NCBI GenBank assembly: GCA_027306915.1
Contig: DAHUYW010000056.1
Coordinates: forward strand, 1-21,914
Length of the DNA stretch: 21,914 nt
From: Spirochaetales bacterium
GTDB taxonomy: Bacteria > Spirochaetota > Spirochaetia > DAHUYW01
Reading direction: 5' to 3'
The translations under genes and the position numbers were made by a program. Each line of letters opens with the position of its first letter. Position 1 is the first letter of the stretch. The notes beneath the pieces were generated by a model. The model had not been told where the DNA came from and searched no databases. It was given only the letters and a program-made list of their open reading frames with translations. Positions 1 through 6,865 of the stretch are shown here, in pieces.

Positions 1-42
1 TCTCGGCCTTTTTCTCGCGCGTACTCGCGCGCTTCTGAAAGG

Positions 43-1119
43 TTATCCGAACTGGTAGACGTAGGAATTGATGCGGTTGAGACTCTGGCGCGAGACCTGC
101 GTGAACTGAATGTGCATGATTCCGCCGGGAGGCTGGCCTTTTCTCACCTGCTTGACCTTGCCGTAGACGCCGATCGAGTGATTCTTTTCCGTCTCGAACT
201 CAATCTTGATGAGGGCACCCTTGGCGAGCGGAAAGGAGGTCTTTACGCTGCATCCTCCCGCCGAAACCTCGAGAATCGTGCCAAGCGCCCCCTTCGTCTG
301 CGCAACGGCTTTCTTTACCTGTTCACGCCCGGTTCCAACGTTCATGATCTGGACAGCGTAGAAGTAGCAGGGCTTTTCGATCGATTTTCTCCGAAATCGG
401 CGCTGGATCGCCTGCTGTATGGCGTTGGAGTGTTTCAGGAGGAGGCACTCGAGACCCCGAATCTGATTGTAGCCGCCGACGCGAGTCTCAAAGGAGAAGC
501 CCTGACCATTCGGCTTGAAAAGGAAGACCTGTACGGGGGTCCAGGGCTTCCACCGGATCTGGGTGCCCTCGTCATCGACGGGCACCTCGACCGCGAGGTG
601 GTCTCTCAGAACGGCGGTAACTCGGCTCGGGTAACGAGTGCCGCTTGGCCCGGTGAGGGTGACTTCTTGTCCGGCAGCTACCTGGGTGGAGCCGCGAATC
701 GTTTTCTTCTGGGAGTTCTGCTCGATCGCCTGCTTGATGCGGTAGAGGGTGAGCTTATGAGCTTCCCTTACCGCCTCGGTCTGACTTTGCTGATTCACCT
801 CGGCGATTGCCCTCTGAAGAAGCGCGTCAAGGGCGGGCCCGTTTCCGAAGAGGGTGTAGGGATTCGGCACGGGATACTTGCGCACGAGGTTCTCAAGCGT
901 TTTTGCCTGCACAGGATTGAGGCCGTATTCGGCAGCGGTCTTTCGAAATCTCCCATGGCTGAAGACCCCGACCCTTCCGGCGGCCGATCTTCGGCTGCGT
1001 TGGGCACCGACCACAATGAGCACGAGAACCACGACCGCGGCGATGACTATCAAGATGACCGCATTGGTCGCGTTCGCCTTCGGTATCTCGACGAGGGTCT
1101 GGGACAGTACAGGTGACAC
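43..1119 (-). CDS. Membrane-anchored PilZ-domain protein (YcgR-like flagellar brake/c-di-GMP effector candidate)
   Basis: A 358-aa protein beginning at a GTG, with a GGAGAG ribosome-binding site just upstream. Residues about 20-39 form one hydrophobic membrane segment, followed by a basic stretch (RSRR), so the bulk of the protein is probably cytoplasmic. Residues about 145-235 resemble the YcgR N-terminal beta domain, and residues about 238-355 resemble a PilZ domain. PilZ proteins bind cyclic di-GMP through an RxxxR motif and a D/NxSxxG motif. Here R240-R244 supplies RxxxR, but the second motif reads E284-V-S-A-G-G289, with Glu in place of Asp/Asn, so binding may be altered. It is the last gene visible in the flaB-flaG-fliD block, 20 nt downstream of the preceding gene, which fits a role in motility control. 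The family assignment is fairly secure; ligand binding is inference. Confidence 0.8.
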   Translation of the reverse strand: MSPVLSQTLVEIPKANATNAVILIVIAAVVVLVLIVVGAQRSRRSAAGRVGVFSHGRFRKTAAEYGLNPVQAKTLENLVRKYPVPNPYTLFGNGPALDALLQRAIAEVNQQSQTEAVREAHKLTLYRIKQAIEQNSQKKTIRGSTQVAAGQEVTLTGPSGTRYPSRVTAVLRDHLAVEVPVDDEGTQIRWKPWTPVQVFLFKPNGQGFSFETRVGGYNQIRGLECLLLKHSNAIQQAIQRRFRRKSIEKPCYFYAVQIMNVGTGREQVKKAVAQTKGALGTILEVSAGGCSVKTSFPLAKGALIKIEFETEKNHSIGVYGKVKQVRKGQPPGGIMHIQFTQVSRQSLNRINSYVYQFG

Positions 1120-1139
1120 TGGCTGGCTCTCTCCGCTCT

Positions 1140-2054
1140 TTATGCGTTGAGTATAAGATCGATAAACTGGCTCAGTTTTTCAAGTCGAGGGGCGATTTCG
1201 TACTCGAGGAGATCACCGATGAGAATGCTGTCGCTCGCCCCGAACGCGTCGACCAGCTCCGAGAGCGTGGCGTTGAAGTCGGCGTAGAAGTCGGGAAAGG
1301 CCTCGCCGTTTACGGCAACCGTCGCGAGATCGAGCGAGACCTTCTGGCGAACGAGGGGAAAAAGCCGCACAAGCCGTCCGGTAAGCTCCGTGAAGTTGAT
1401 AATCGCGGCCATCGCTTCACGATCCTTGCCGGTCTGGAGGAGCACTGAAACCTCTTGAAGGCTGGTTATCGAGGACTTGATGCCCTGCGCGGTGGAGCGA
1501 AGGGCGAGCCGTGGATCGATGATCTCCGCGAGGCGCTCCTCAAGCTCGGCATCCAGAGTGCGGGCGAGCTCGAGCATCCTCTCCCTGCTTTCTGCCGCAG
1601 GGGCATGCTCCCCTGCCAACCCCGACTCGGCCATCAGGCGATCGATCTCGGGAATCGAGGTACCGGGCAGGTTGACCTCGTGCAGCCTCAGCAGGGGGTC
1701 CAGCTTCGCGCGCACCGAGGGATAATCGGAGAGAAGCTTGCCCGCGAGGCCGGTGTCCGGAGTCGTGATCTCCCGGGCGAGGAGGTGGAAGAACTGACGG
1801 ATGGCTTGGAGGTCTGCCAGCAGGCTCGGCTGCGCGGGCTCCACGGCAAGGTCGAGCCGCCCGACCGTCGCTATCTCGATAGCCTTGAGATCGTCGGCCC
1901 GAGTCATATCGAGCTTCTCCCCGTCGCAGTGCGCCGAGACTATGACATAACCGGCCTGGTCGAGCCACTCTTTGAGGCCCGCAAGAACCTCCTGCAGGGT
2001 TCTCTCGCCCTCGAGGGTGTAATCTATCCGGTCTAGGTTGACTCTGATTTCCAC
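1140..2054 (-). CDS. Uncharacterised protein encoded directly downstream of fliD
   Basis: A 304-aa soluble protein starting at GTG, with GAGGT about 8 nt upstream. I do not recognise a named family. Residues 1-75 look like a small alpha/beta domain (beta strand, helix, beta strands). The rest is almost entirely predicted helix, with an Ala/Glu-rich coiled-coil-like stretch at about 150-180 and a C-terminal helical bundle at about 190-304 containing the sequence DSILIGDLLEYEIAP. No signal peptide, membrane segment or cysteine pair is visible. It lies 63 nt after fliD, the position where many bacteria encode the flagellin chaperone FliS. The helical C-terminus would be compatible with a chaperone or scaffold role, but this rests on context and fold impression only. 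Confidence 0.75.
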   Translation of the reverse strand: MEIRVNLDRIDYTLEGERTLQEVLAGLKEWLDQAGYVIVSAHCDGEKLDMTRADDLKAIEIATVGRLDLAVEPAQPSLLADLQAIRQFFHLLAREITTPDTGLAGKLLSDYPSVRAKLDPLLRLHEVNLPGTSIPEIDRLMAESGLAGEHAPAAESRERMLELARTLDAELEERLAEIIDPRLALRSTAQGIKSSITSLQEVSVLLQTGKDREAMAAIINFTELTGRLVRLFPLVRQKVSLDLATVAVNGEAFPDFYADFNATLSELVDAFGASDSILIGDLLEYEIAPRLEKLSQFIDLILNA

Positions 2055-2117
2055 GATGCTACCTCACCTGCGGGAATAGTTCGGCCCGCGCGACACGGTC
2101 TGGAGCGCCCGACCCGC

Positions 2118-4148
2118 TTACTGGCCGGGTGTCGACTGGCCACCTCCGCCGAGGGATTGAATAGCCTTTGAGCTCTGTTGGAGGGAGTCGATCGCACCCT
2201 GCATTTGACTATACTTTTCTTTCAGGCTCTGCTCCTTGTCGGCAAGCTGGCGCTCCATGGAGGTGATGTCCTGTTTGGTCTGAGCGATCGACTGGTCGAT
2301 GCTCGAAGTCCGCGTCGGGATGATCCCTCCGATGGAATTGAAGCCTTTTAGGAACTGGTCCGTCGTGTAGGCGACTCCGGTGTTTATCACGAGATCTCCA
2401 CCCGAGGCGTAGCCGAAGAGATCCTTCACTGCGGTCAGGTGTGAAGACAGGGCCTGATCGAGCTTGGTCTCATCGATGTCGAGGTAGCCCCGCAGCTTTG
2501 CGGCGTCGTAGCCGGTGTAGGTGCTCGAAGTGTTCGTCGATATCCCGATCTGCGCGAGGAGCGCAAGGCTGCGACCGGCCGAAGTCTTGTACGGGTTCAT
2601 CATGATTTCCTGGAGACGGGACTTCATCTCGGAAAGCGTGAAATCGCCCATGAACAGACCGAGCTTCTCGTGAGCGGCCTTTCGCTGCTCCGGTGTGTAG
2701 TAGGTGATCTCGTCGATAACCGCGGGATCGCGACTCGTGTAGACCTCAAGGTCGGCCAGCAGGTTGTTGTAATCGCCGACGAAGGTAATGATCGCGTCCT
2801 TGATCTTTTTCTTGTTTGGTCCCACATCCAACGTCACGGGCGCCGGGCTTGGAGCCTGGAGATTCAGGGTGACACCGGGAATGAGGTCATCGATGGTGTT
2901 GCTGGAGCGAGTTGCCTTGACTCCGTCGAGGTCGACCACCGCGTCGCTTGCCTGCGAGATCGCATGCACCGGGCTGTACTCGCCGCGGGCGTTTGGATTG
3001 TAGATCTTTATTCCGCTTATCTGGATTTCCCGGTAGGTGTTGAGGTTTCGTGCTTCGATTGCCTGGAGGCTCTGCACGTAATCGGCGAGCGGAATCTGGA
3101 TCACCTGCGGCCCCGGGACATCCTTTAGGTCAGGAAGCTTGACGCTCTTACCAGCCCCTTGGAGATAGAGCACGCCGAGATCACTGACCGGCTGCGGGGG
3201 TGGGGGAGGGCTCCACGGAGGCAGCCCTGTGGCCGAGGGAGAGCTCTGAATCTTGATACCCTGGTACTCGATTCCGCCCGTGGGAGGGACGGAAGGGCCG
3301 GACGGTGCGGCGGCCGGAGCGCCACCTCCCTGCGGGAGGTCTCGCACGCTGACGGTGAGCTCGAGGACTAGCCCCTTCTCTGCCGTAACCGGCGGCGTCA
3401 CCGGCACGGAAAGCTCCGCACCCGGCTTCAGGGTGATGATGCCGTCAGTTACGCCGTAGGTCTCGGGAGCAAGCGGCTTGGTCCAAGGCTGAACGGTGGA
3501 TGGAGCGAGCGCTACGGTGCGCTCGCCGAAGCCGGTCTTCGCCAAGAGCCCCGATGCTAGGCCAAACTTGATCGAGTCCTTCGTGAATGTGAGGGTATTC
3601 TGCGCTCCGGTCAGCTTCGACTTGATGAGCAAGACCTGCGTCGTCGGGGTATCGTTGATGACCGTCGCCTCGAGAAGCCCTTGCGACCTCTGAGTGACAA
3701 ACTGAGCGAAATCCGTGAGGCTTCCTCCCCCCCATTGGAAGGAGAGCTCCTTTTTCCCAACGGTGAAGCCGTAGTCTCCGGGCGGCACTGTAAAATCGCT
3801 CGGAAGGGAGGATGAGAGGAAGGCATCGGCGTGGGCAATCTTCTCGACGGTGATCTTCTGGGTGCCGATCTGCGCCTTCCGTGTCGCCGTTGCGGTCAAG
3901 GCCGCGGCGTCCGAGGTGGAGGCAACCTTGTCTTCGAAGGGATTGTTGAAGCTGTACAGGGTCTGACTCGCGTCCCGCACCGTGCCGATGGTACGATTGA
4001 TTTCGAGCCAGGCTTCGCGCTGTTTCTTGAGCGTCGCCTCACGGTCTTGCAGCCTCGTGAGCGGGATCCTCTCAAGCTTCATGGCGTCGCTGATGAGCTT
4101 GCTGGTGTTGTACTGGTTGCTGACCCCGGGAATAGGAATATCAGACAT
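2118..4148 (-). CDS. fliD: Flagellar filament capping protein FliD (HAP2)
   Basis: A 676-aa filament cap protein, which helps incorporate exported flagellin at the filament tip; in spirochaetes this happens in the periplasm. Residues about 10-110 match the FliD N-terminal region (GVSNQYNTSKLISDAM, then a heptad-rich helix and the KITVEKIAHAD segment). Residues about 400-660 match the C-terminal region, ending in a coiled coil (SIAQTKQDITSMERQLADKE) and a Gly/Ser/Gln tail. Between them lies a Pro/Gly/Ala-rich linker at about 273-320, including a run of five prolines, which makes the protein longer than typical enterobacterial FliD (about 470 aa). The ATG at 4148 has only a weak GAGAG site. It follows flaG by 34 nt and is probably co-transcribed with it. 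Confidence 0.95.
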   Translation of the reverse strand: MSDIPIPGVSNQYNTSKLISDAMKLERIPLTRLQDREATLKKQREAWLEINRTIGTVRDASQTLYSFNNPFEDKVASTSDAAALTATATRKAQIGTQKITVEKIAHADAFLSSSLPSDFTVPPGDYGFTVGKKELSFQWGGGSLTDFAQFVTQRSQGLLEATVINDTPTTQVLLIKSKLTGAQNTLTFTKDSIKFGLASGLLAKTGFGERTVALAPSTVQPWTKPLAPETYGVTDGIITLKPGAELSVPVTPPVTAEKGLVLELTVSVRDLPQGGGAPAAAPSGPSVPPTGGIEYQGIKIQSSPSATGLPPWSPPPPPQPVSDLGVLYLQGAGKSVKLPDLKDVPGPQVIQIPLADYVQSLQAIEARNLNTYREIQISGIKIYNPNARGEYSPVHAISQASDAVVDLDGVKATRSSNTIDDLIPGVTLNLQAPSPAPVTLDVGPNKKKIKDAIITFVGDYNNLLADLEVYTSRDPAVIDEITYYTPEQRKAAHEKLGLFMGDFTLSEMKSRLQEIMMNPYKTSAGRSLALLAQIGISTNTSSTYTGYDAAKLRGYLDIDETKLDQALSSHLTAVKDLFGYASGGDLVINTGVAYTTDQFLKGFNSIGGIIPTRTSSIDQSIAQTKQDITSMERQLADKEQSLKEKYSQMQGAIDSLQQSSKAIQSLGGGGQSTPGQ

Positions 4149-4182
4149 CTCTCACGGCCCTTCCCCCGGCGTCACGAAGCTG

Positions 4183-4545
4183 TCAGATTTTCTTGTCGAT
4201 CAGCAGGCCTACCGCTTCCCGGATTCTCGCCTCCAACCGCTGAATCTCCTTCGGGGGAATCTCCTTAATAACCTTATCGGTCCTCGTATCAATCACCTTT
4301 ACCACCACCTCGTCGAGCTGGCGATTGACAACGAACTTCAGCTCCCGGTCGTAGAGCGGGACGGCCTGAAGGATCTGGTTAAGGAACTTTTCGTAGTCAG
4401 CGCGCTTCTGTTCTGCTCGCTGGGAGGCGCCTTCGTTCATCGGAGGCCGCGGGGAAGCCGGCTGAGCGGCCTGCGTTGTACGGCCGCCTCTCGGATACTG
4501 CGGCACTGCGTCCTTCTTCCCAATTCCCGGTATGTCCAAGTCCAT
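4183..4545 (-). CDS. flaG: FlaG-family flagellar protein
   Basis: A 120-aa protein with a disordered, Pro/Arg-rich N-terminus (about 1-55) and a C-terminal FlaG domain (about 60-120). The domain contains the typical pattern LKFVVNRQLDEVVVKVIDT, then KVIKEIPPKEI and a final amphipathic helix. FlaG proteins influence filament length in other bacteria, and their exact mechanism is not settled. The ATG at 4545 has an AGGA ribosome site at a suitable distance. The gene lies between flaB and fliD, the usual FlaG location, and starts just 3' of a strong terminator-like hairpin following flaB, so its expression relative to flagellin is probably set by read-through or by a promoter not identified here. 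Confidence 0.9.
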   Translation of the reverse strand: MDLDIPGIGKKDAVPQYPRGGRTTQAAQPASPRPPMNEGASQRAEQKRADYEKFLNQILQAVPLYDRELKFVVNRQLDEVVVKVIDTRTDKVIKEIPPKEIQRLEARIREAVGLLIDKKI

Positions 4546-4562
4546 CGCGTGTCCTACTGTGG

Positions 4563-4592
4563 AGAAAATGGAAGGGGGCGCGAGCCCCTCCC
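4563..4592 (-). terminator. Intrinsic terminator/attenuator between flaB and flaG
   Basis: On the minus strand GGGAGGGGC pairs with GCCCCCTTCC across a TCGC loop (one bulged C), followed by ATTTTC. It lies about 80 nt after the flaB stop and ends 18 nt before the flaG ATG. A second hairpin (GAGAGAC/GTCTCTC, 4606-4630) precedes it. The expected effect is to end most flagellin transcripts while letting some continue into flaG-fliD. Confidence 0.7.
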
Positions 4593-4671
4593 AAGCTGTT
4601 GCGTAGAGAGACGACGTCCAGCAGTCTCTCCACCTCGACTGAAACGGAGTTGCCGGTTGTCCGCGTTCGTC

Positions 4672-5505
4672 CTACAGAAGCTGCAAGACCGCTTTGTTTT
4701 TCGCGTTGGCCTGGGCCAGCATTGCGACGCTTGCCTGCTCGAGAATCTGATCCTTGACGAACTTGACCATGGCGCTCGCCATGTCGACGTCGCGGATTTG
4801 GGATTCTGCCGCCTGCAGGTTCTCCGCCGCGTTGGCGACCCCCTTCGATGCCATCTCAAAACGGTTTTGGTAGGCACCGAGGTTGGCCCGTTGTGCGGAC
4901 ACCTTCGTGAGTGCATTGTCGACGATTCCGATCGCTGTATTTGCCGCCTCGGGCGTGGAGATCGATAATCGTTCCGGCGCGGTCAAGCCGAGAGCGCCAG
5001 CGGTCATCGTGCCGATGTACACTCGTTTGTTCTGATCCATGTTTGCACCAACCTGAAACTGCATTATGCGCGGACCGCCCGACGCAAAGGCGCCGGTCAG
5101 CATGTTCAGGCCGTTGAATTGAGCCTGTGATGCGATGCGATTGACTTCGTCGATAAGCTGGGAGACCTCGACCTGAATCATTGATCGGTCCTCCTGGGTG
5201 TAGATCCCGTTTGCGGACTGGACCGCTAGCTCTCGAAGGCGTTGAAGTATGTCGGTAGTTTCCTGGAGATAGCCTTCGGCGGTCTGGATGAACGAGACCC
5301 CTCCTTCGATGTTGCGGACTGCCTGATTGAGCCCCCGAATTTGACTTCGGAGCTTCTCTGAGACGGCAAGCCCAGAGGCATCGTCGGAGGCCTTGTTGAT
5401 GCGTAATCCGGAGCTGAGCCGTTCGATGTCGCTCGAAAGCGATTGGTCTACAAGTCCCAGCTGTCGGCTCGCAAACATGGCGCTCAGATTGTGGTTAATA
5501 ATCAT
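4672..5505 (-). CDS. flaB: Flagellin FlaB, periplasmic flagellar core protein (copy 1)
   Basis: A 277-aa flagellin containing only the conserved D0/D1 regions. The N-terminal helix region ([16 protein letters not shown], then [23 protein letters not shown]) runs to about residue 140, and the C-terminal helix region (about 185-277) ends in [12 protein letters not shown]. There is a short linker and no surface D2/D3 domain, as is usual for spirochaete FlaB, which forms the core of periplasmic filaments. No signal peptide is present; export is by the flagellar type III system. The start at 5505 is fixed by an AAGGAGG site and by the conserved N-terminus. A 9-bp hairpin lies in its leader (5526-5550). 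The neighbouring gene at 5754 is a paralogue, so the filament core probably contains at least two FlaB types. Confidence 0.96.
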   Translation of the reverse strand: MIINHNLSAMFASRQLGLVDQSLSSDIERLSSGLRINKASDDASGLAVSEKLRSQIRGLNQAVRNIEGGVSFIQTAEGYLQETTDILQRLRELAVQSANGIYTQEDRSMIQVEVSQLIDEVNRIASQAQFNGLNMLTGAFASGGPRIMQFQVGANMDQNKRVYIGTMTAGALGLTAPERLSISTPEAANTAIGIVDNALTKVSAQRANLGAYQNRFEMASKGVANAAENLQAAESQIRDVDMASAMVKFVKDQILEQASVAMLAQANAKNKAVLQLL

Positions 5506-5525
5506 GTAACCCTCCTTGCAAGACC

Positions 5526-5550
5526 AAAGGGAGCTTCCATTGCTCCCTTT
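5526..5550 (-). promoter_or_regulatory. Leader hairpin upstream of flaB copy 1, candidate CsrA site
   Basis: A perfect 9-bp stem (AAAGGGAGC with GCTCCCTTT on the mRNA strand) with loop AATGGAA starts 21 nt upstream of the flaB ATG. The loop exposes GGA, and the Shine-Dalgarno AAGGAGG supplies a second GGA. Paired GGA sites, one in a hairpin loop and one in the ribosome-binding site, are the hallmark of CsrA-repressed leaders. The structure is seen in the sequence; the regulator is inference. Confidence 0.65.
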
Positions 5551-5674
5551 CCGTACCTGTTGCCGGCAAGGGGAAACCGGAAGAGCTCGGCCTCTTTCCG
5601 CTCCGTTACGTTTCCCGATGTACGAGGAGATCTCTTCAAGCCACCCTAAGGACGAGCCGAGGCGGCAGAAGATT

Positions 5675-5702
5675 CTCCCCGCCTACCGGCGGGTACGGGG
5701 AG
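5675..5702 (-). terminator. Possible terminator after flaB copy 2
   Basis: Imperfect hairpin about 50 nt downstream of the flaB copy 2 stop: CTCCCC pairs with GGGGAG and an inner GCC pairs with GGC around a GGTA loop, with a bulge on one side. It is followed by AATCTTCT, a weak U-tract. The remaining flaB-flaB spacer (5551-5674) contains another imperfect hairpin (GGAAAGAG/CTCTTCC within GGGAAA/TTTCCC). I found no clear promoter in it. Confidence 0.4.
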
Positions 5703-5753
5703 GGTATTTGTCAAAGAGCGTCGCTGGAGAGCCCTGGCTAGCGGGTTCCCCTC

Positions 5754-6614
5754 CTACTTGAAAAGTTGCAGCACCACCTGGGATGTCGCATTCGCCTGCG
5801 CGAGCATCGCGGTTCCGACCTGAACGAGGATCTGGTTCTTTGTGTAGTCGACCATCGTCTTCGCCATATCGGTGTCGCGGATGCGCGATTCGGCGGCTGT
5901 CATGTTCTCCGCTCCGACGTTCAGACCCACCACTGCGTCCTGGAGCCGATTCTGGTAGGCACCCATGTTGGCCCGCTGCTTGCTCACCCTCTCGAGGGCC
6001 GCGTCGATGACACCGATGGACTGGTTTGCCTTGTCGGGCGTAGAGAGGCTCATGATGTTGTTGCCGGACAGCTGTTTCAAGCCGAGCGCCGTGGCCGTCA
6101 TGGTGCCGATGTACAGACGAATTCGCTGATCCATGTTCGGCCCGATGTGCAGCCACATCGACGCCGTCACGACGTTTTGCCCCGTCGAGCGCGCGAAGCG
6201 GCCCGTGAGCATGTTCAGCCCGTTGAACTGCGCTTGCGAAGCGATTCGGTCCACCTCGCTTACCAATTGAGAAACCTCCACCTGGATCATCATCCGATCC
6301 TGACTGGTGTAGATTCCGTTGGAGGCTTGCACCGAAAGCTCTCGAAGGCGTTGGAGAATGTCCTGGGACTCCTGGAGATATCCCTCGGCGGTCTGGATGA
6401 AGGAGATCCCGTTCTCCGCGTTTCGAGCTGCCTGCTGGAGTCCCGAGATTTGCGCGAGCATCTTCTCCGAGACCGCAAGGCCGGAAGCATCGTCGCCGGC
6501 TCGGTTGATGCGTAGGCCGGAGGAGAGCTTTTCAATGTCACCATTGAGATAGTGTTCGCTGATGGCGAGCCTGTTCTGTGCAAACAGAGCGCTCAGATTG
6601 TGATTGATAACCAT
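5754..6614 (-). CDS. flaB: Flagellin FlaB, periplasmic flagellar core protein (copy 2)
   Basis: A 286-aa flagellin with the same D0/D1-only architecture as its downstream paralogue. The N-terminus reads [16 protein letters not shown], then [23 protein letters not shown]; the C-terminus ends [14 protein letters not shown] slightly longer central segment contains [17 protein letters not shown], a FlaB signature I associate with treponemes. An upstream GTG at 6707 would add 31 residues, but the flagellin N-terminus and a GGAGG site 6 nt before the ATG at 6614 fix the start here. It is probably transcribed from a sigma-28-like promoter near 6824-6851, giving a long leader of about 200 nt that carries a hairpin at 6635-6654. 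Confidence 0.96.
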   Translation of the reverse strand: MVINHNLSALFAQNRLAISEHYLNGDIEKLSSGLRINRAGDDASGLAVSEKMLAQISGLQQAARNAENGISFIQTAEGYLQESQDILQRLRELSVQASNGIYTSQDRMMIQVEVSQLVSEVDRIASQAQFNGLNMLTGRFARSTGQNVVTASMWLHIGPNMDQRIRLYIGTMTATALGLKQLSGNNIMSLSTPDKANQSIGVIDAALERVSKQRANMGAYQNRLQDAVVGLNVGAENMTAAESRIRDTDMAKTMVDYTKNQILVQVGTAMLAQANATSQVVLQLFK

Positions 6615-6634
6615 AGGTTCCTCCGTGAAGATCC

Positions 6635-6654
6635 TGAGGGCTTCCTTGCCCTCA
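6635..6654 (-). promoter_or_regulatory. Leader hairpin upstream of flaB copy 2, candidate CsrA site
   Basis: A perfect 7-bp stem (TGAGGGC with GCCCTCA on the mRNA strand) with loop AAGGAA starts 21 nt upstream of the ATG, the same offset as the hairpin in front of flaB copy 1. The stem sequence differs from copy 1 but stays fully paired, and the GGAA in the loop is retained. The ribosome site CGGAGG gives the second GGA. Conserved structure over changed sequence argues for function. Confidence 0.65.
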
Positions 6655-6704
6655 CAAGAGACCGGCCACAAGGGACGGCGGCCCGTGTCTCCCGATCGGT
6701 CGTC

Positions 6705-6714
6705 CACCTCCTTT
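6705..6714 (-). other. Orphan Shine-Dalgarno-like sequence in flaB copy 2 leader
   Basis: AAAGGAGGTG on the minus strand is a near-perfect anti-16S match, but no ATG, GTG or TTG follows at 5-12 nt. It sits about 90 nt upstream of the flaB ATG. It may be a ribosome standby site, a CsrA site (it contains GGA), or the relic of an upstream reading frame. The only in-frame start, the GTG at 6707, overlaps the motif itself and is unlikely to be used. Confidence 0.4.
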
Positions 6715-6823
6715 AATTTCCGCTAATTTCTCCTACAGGGGTGGGGAAACCCTACCGATGATAGGAGTAGGCAGGTGTTGCCTTCCTGCTCTTGGGCAGA
6801 ACAAACAGTTCACCCTAATCACA

Positions 6824-6851
6824 GCTTCGGCACCCCGAATCTTAATCTTTA
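6824..6851 (-). promoter_or_regulatory. Sigma-28 (FliA)-like promoter for flaB copy 2
   Basis: On the minus strand TAAAGATT (7 of 8 to TAAAGTTT) is followed after 12 nt by GCCGAAGC (5 of 8 to GCCGATAA). The usual spacer is 11 nt, so this is a plausible but imperfect flagellar sigma-factor promoter, correctly placed upstream of a flagellin gene. The intervening leader (6655-6823) also contains inverted repeats such as CTCCTA/TAGGAG and many GGA triplets. Confidence 0.45.
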
Positions 6852-6865
6852 GCGTTGAATTGGAT

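Noticed and set aside
1..42. CGCGCG-AGTA-CGCGCG hairpin at the window edge as a terminator of the PilZ gene
   Set aside because: On the transcribed strand it is followed by A-rich, not U-rich, sequence; too little flanking sequence to judge.
112..1116. 334-aa open frame on the plus strand opposite the membrane PilZ gene
   Set aside because: Low-complexity, Asp/Gly/Arg-rich antisense shadow; the minus-strand frame has recognisable domains and a ribosome site.
3982..4968. 328-aa plus-strand frame across fliD, flaG and flaB
   Set aside because: Covers three well-identified genes on the other strand and shows no family features.
5551..5753. TTGACA in the flaB-flaB spacer as a promoter for flaB copy 1
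   Set aside because: No acceptable -10 box at 16-18 nt, and it overlaps the probable terminator of flaB copy 2.
6615..6707. 31-residue N-terminal extension of flaB copy 2 from a GTG at 6707
   Set aside because: Flagellin N-termini begin at MVINHNLS; the GTG overlaps its own Shine-Dalgarno sequence, while the ATG at 6614 has a proper one.
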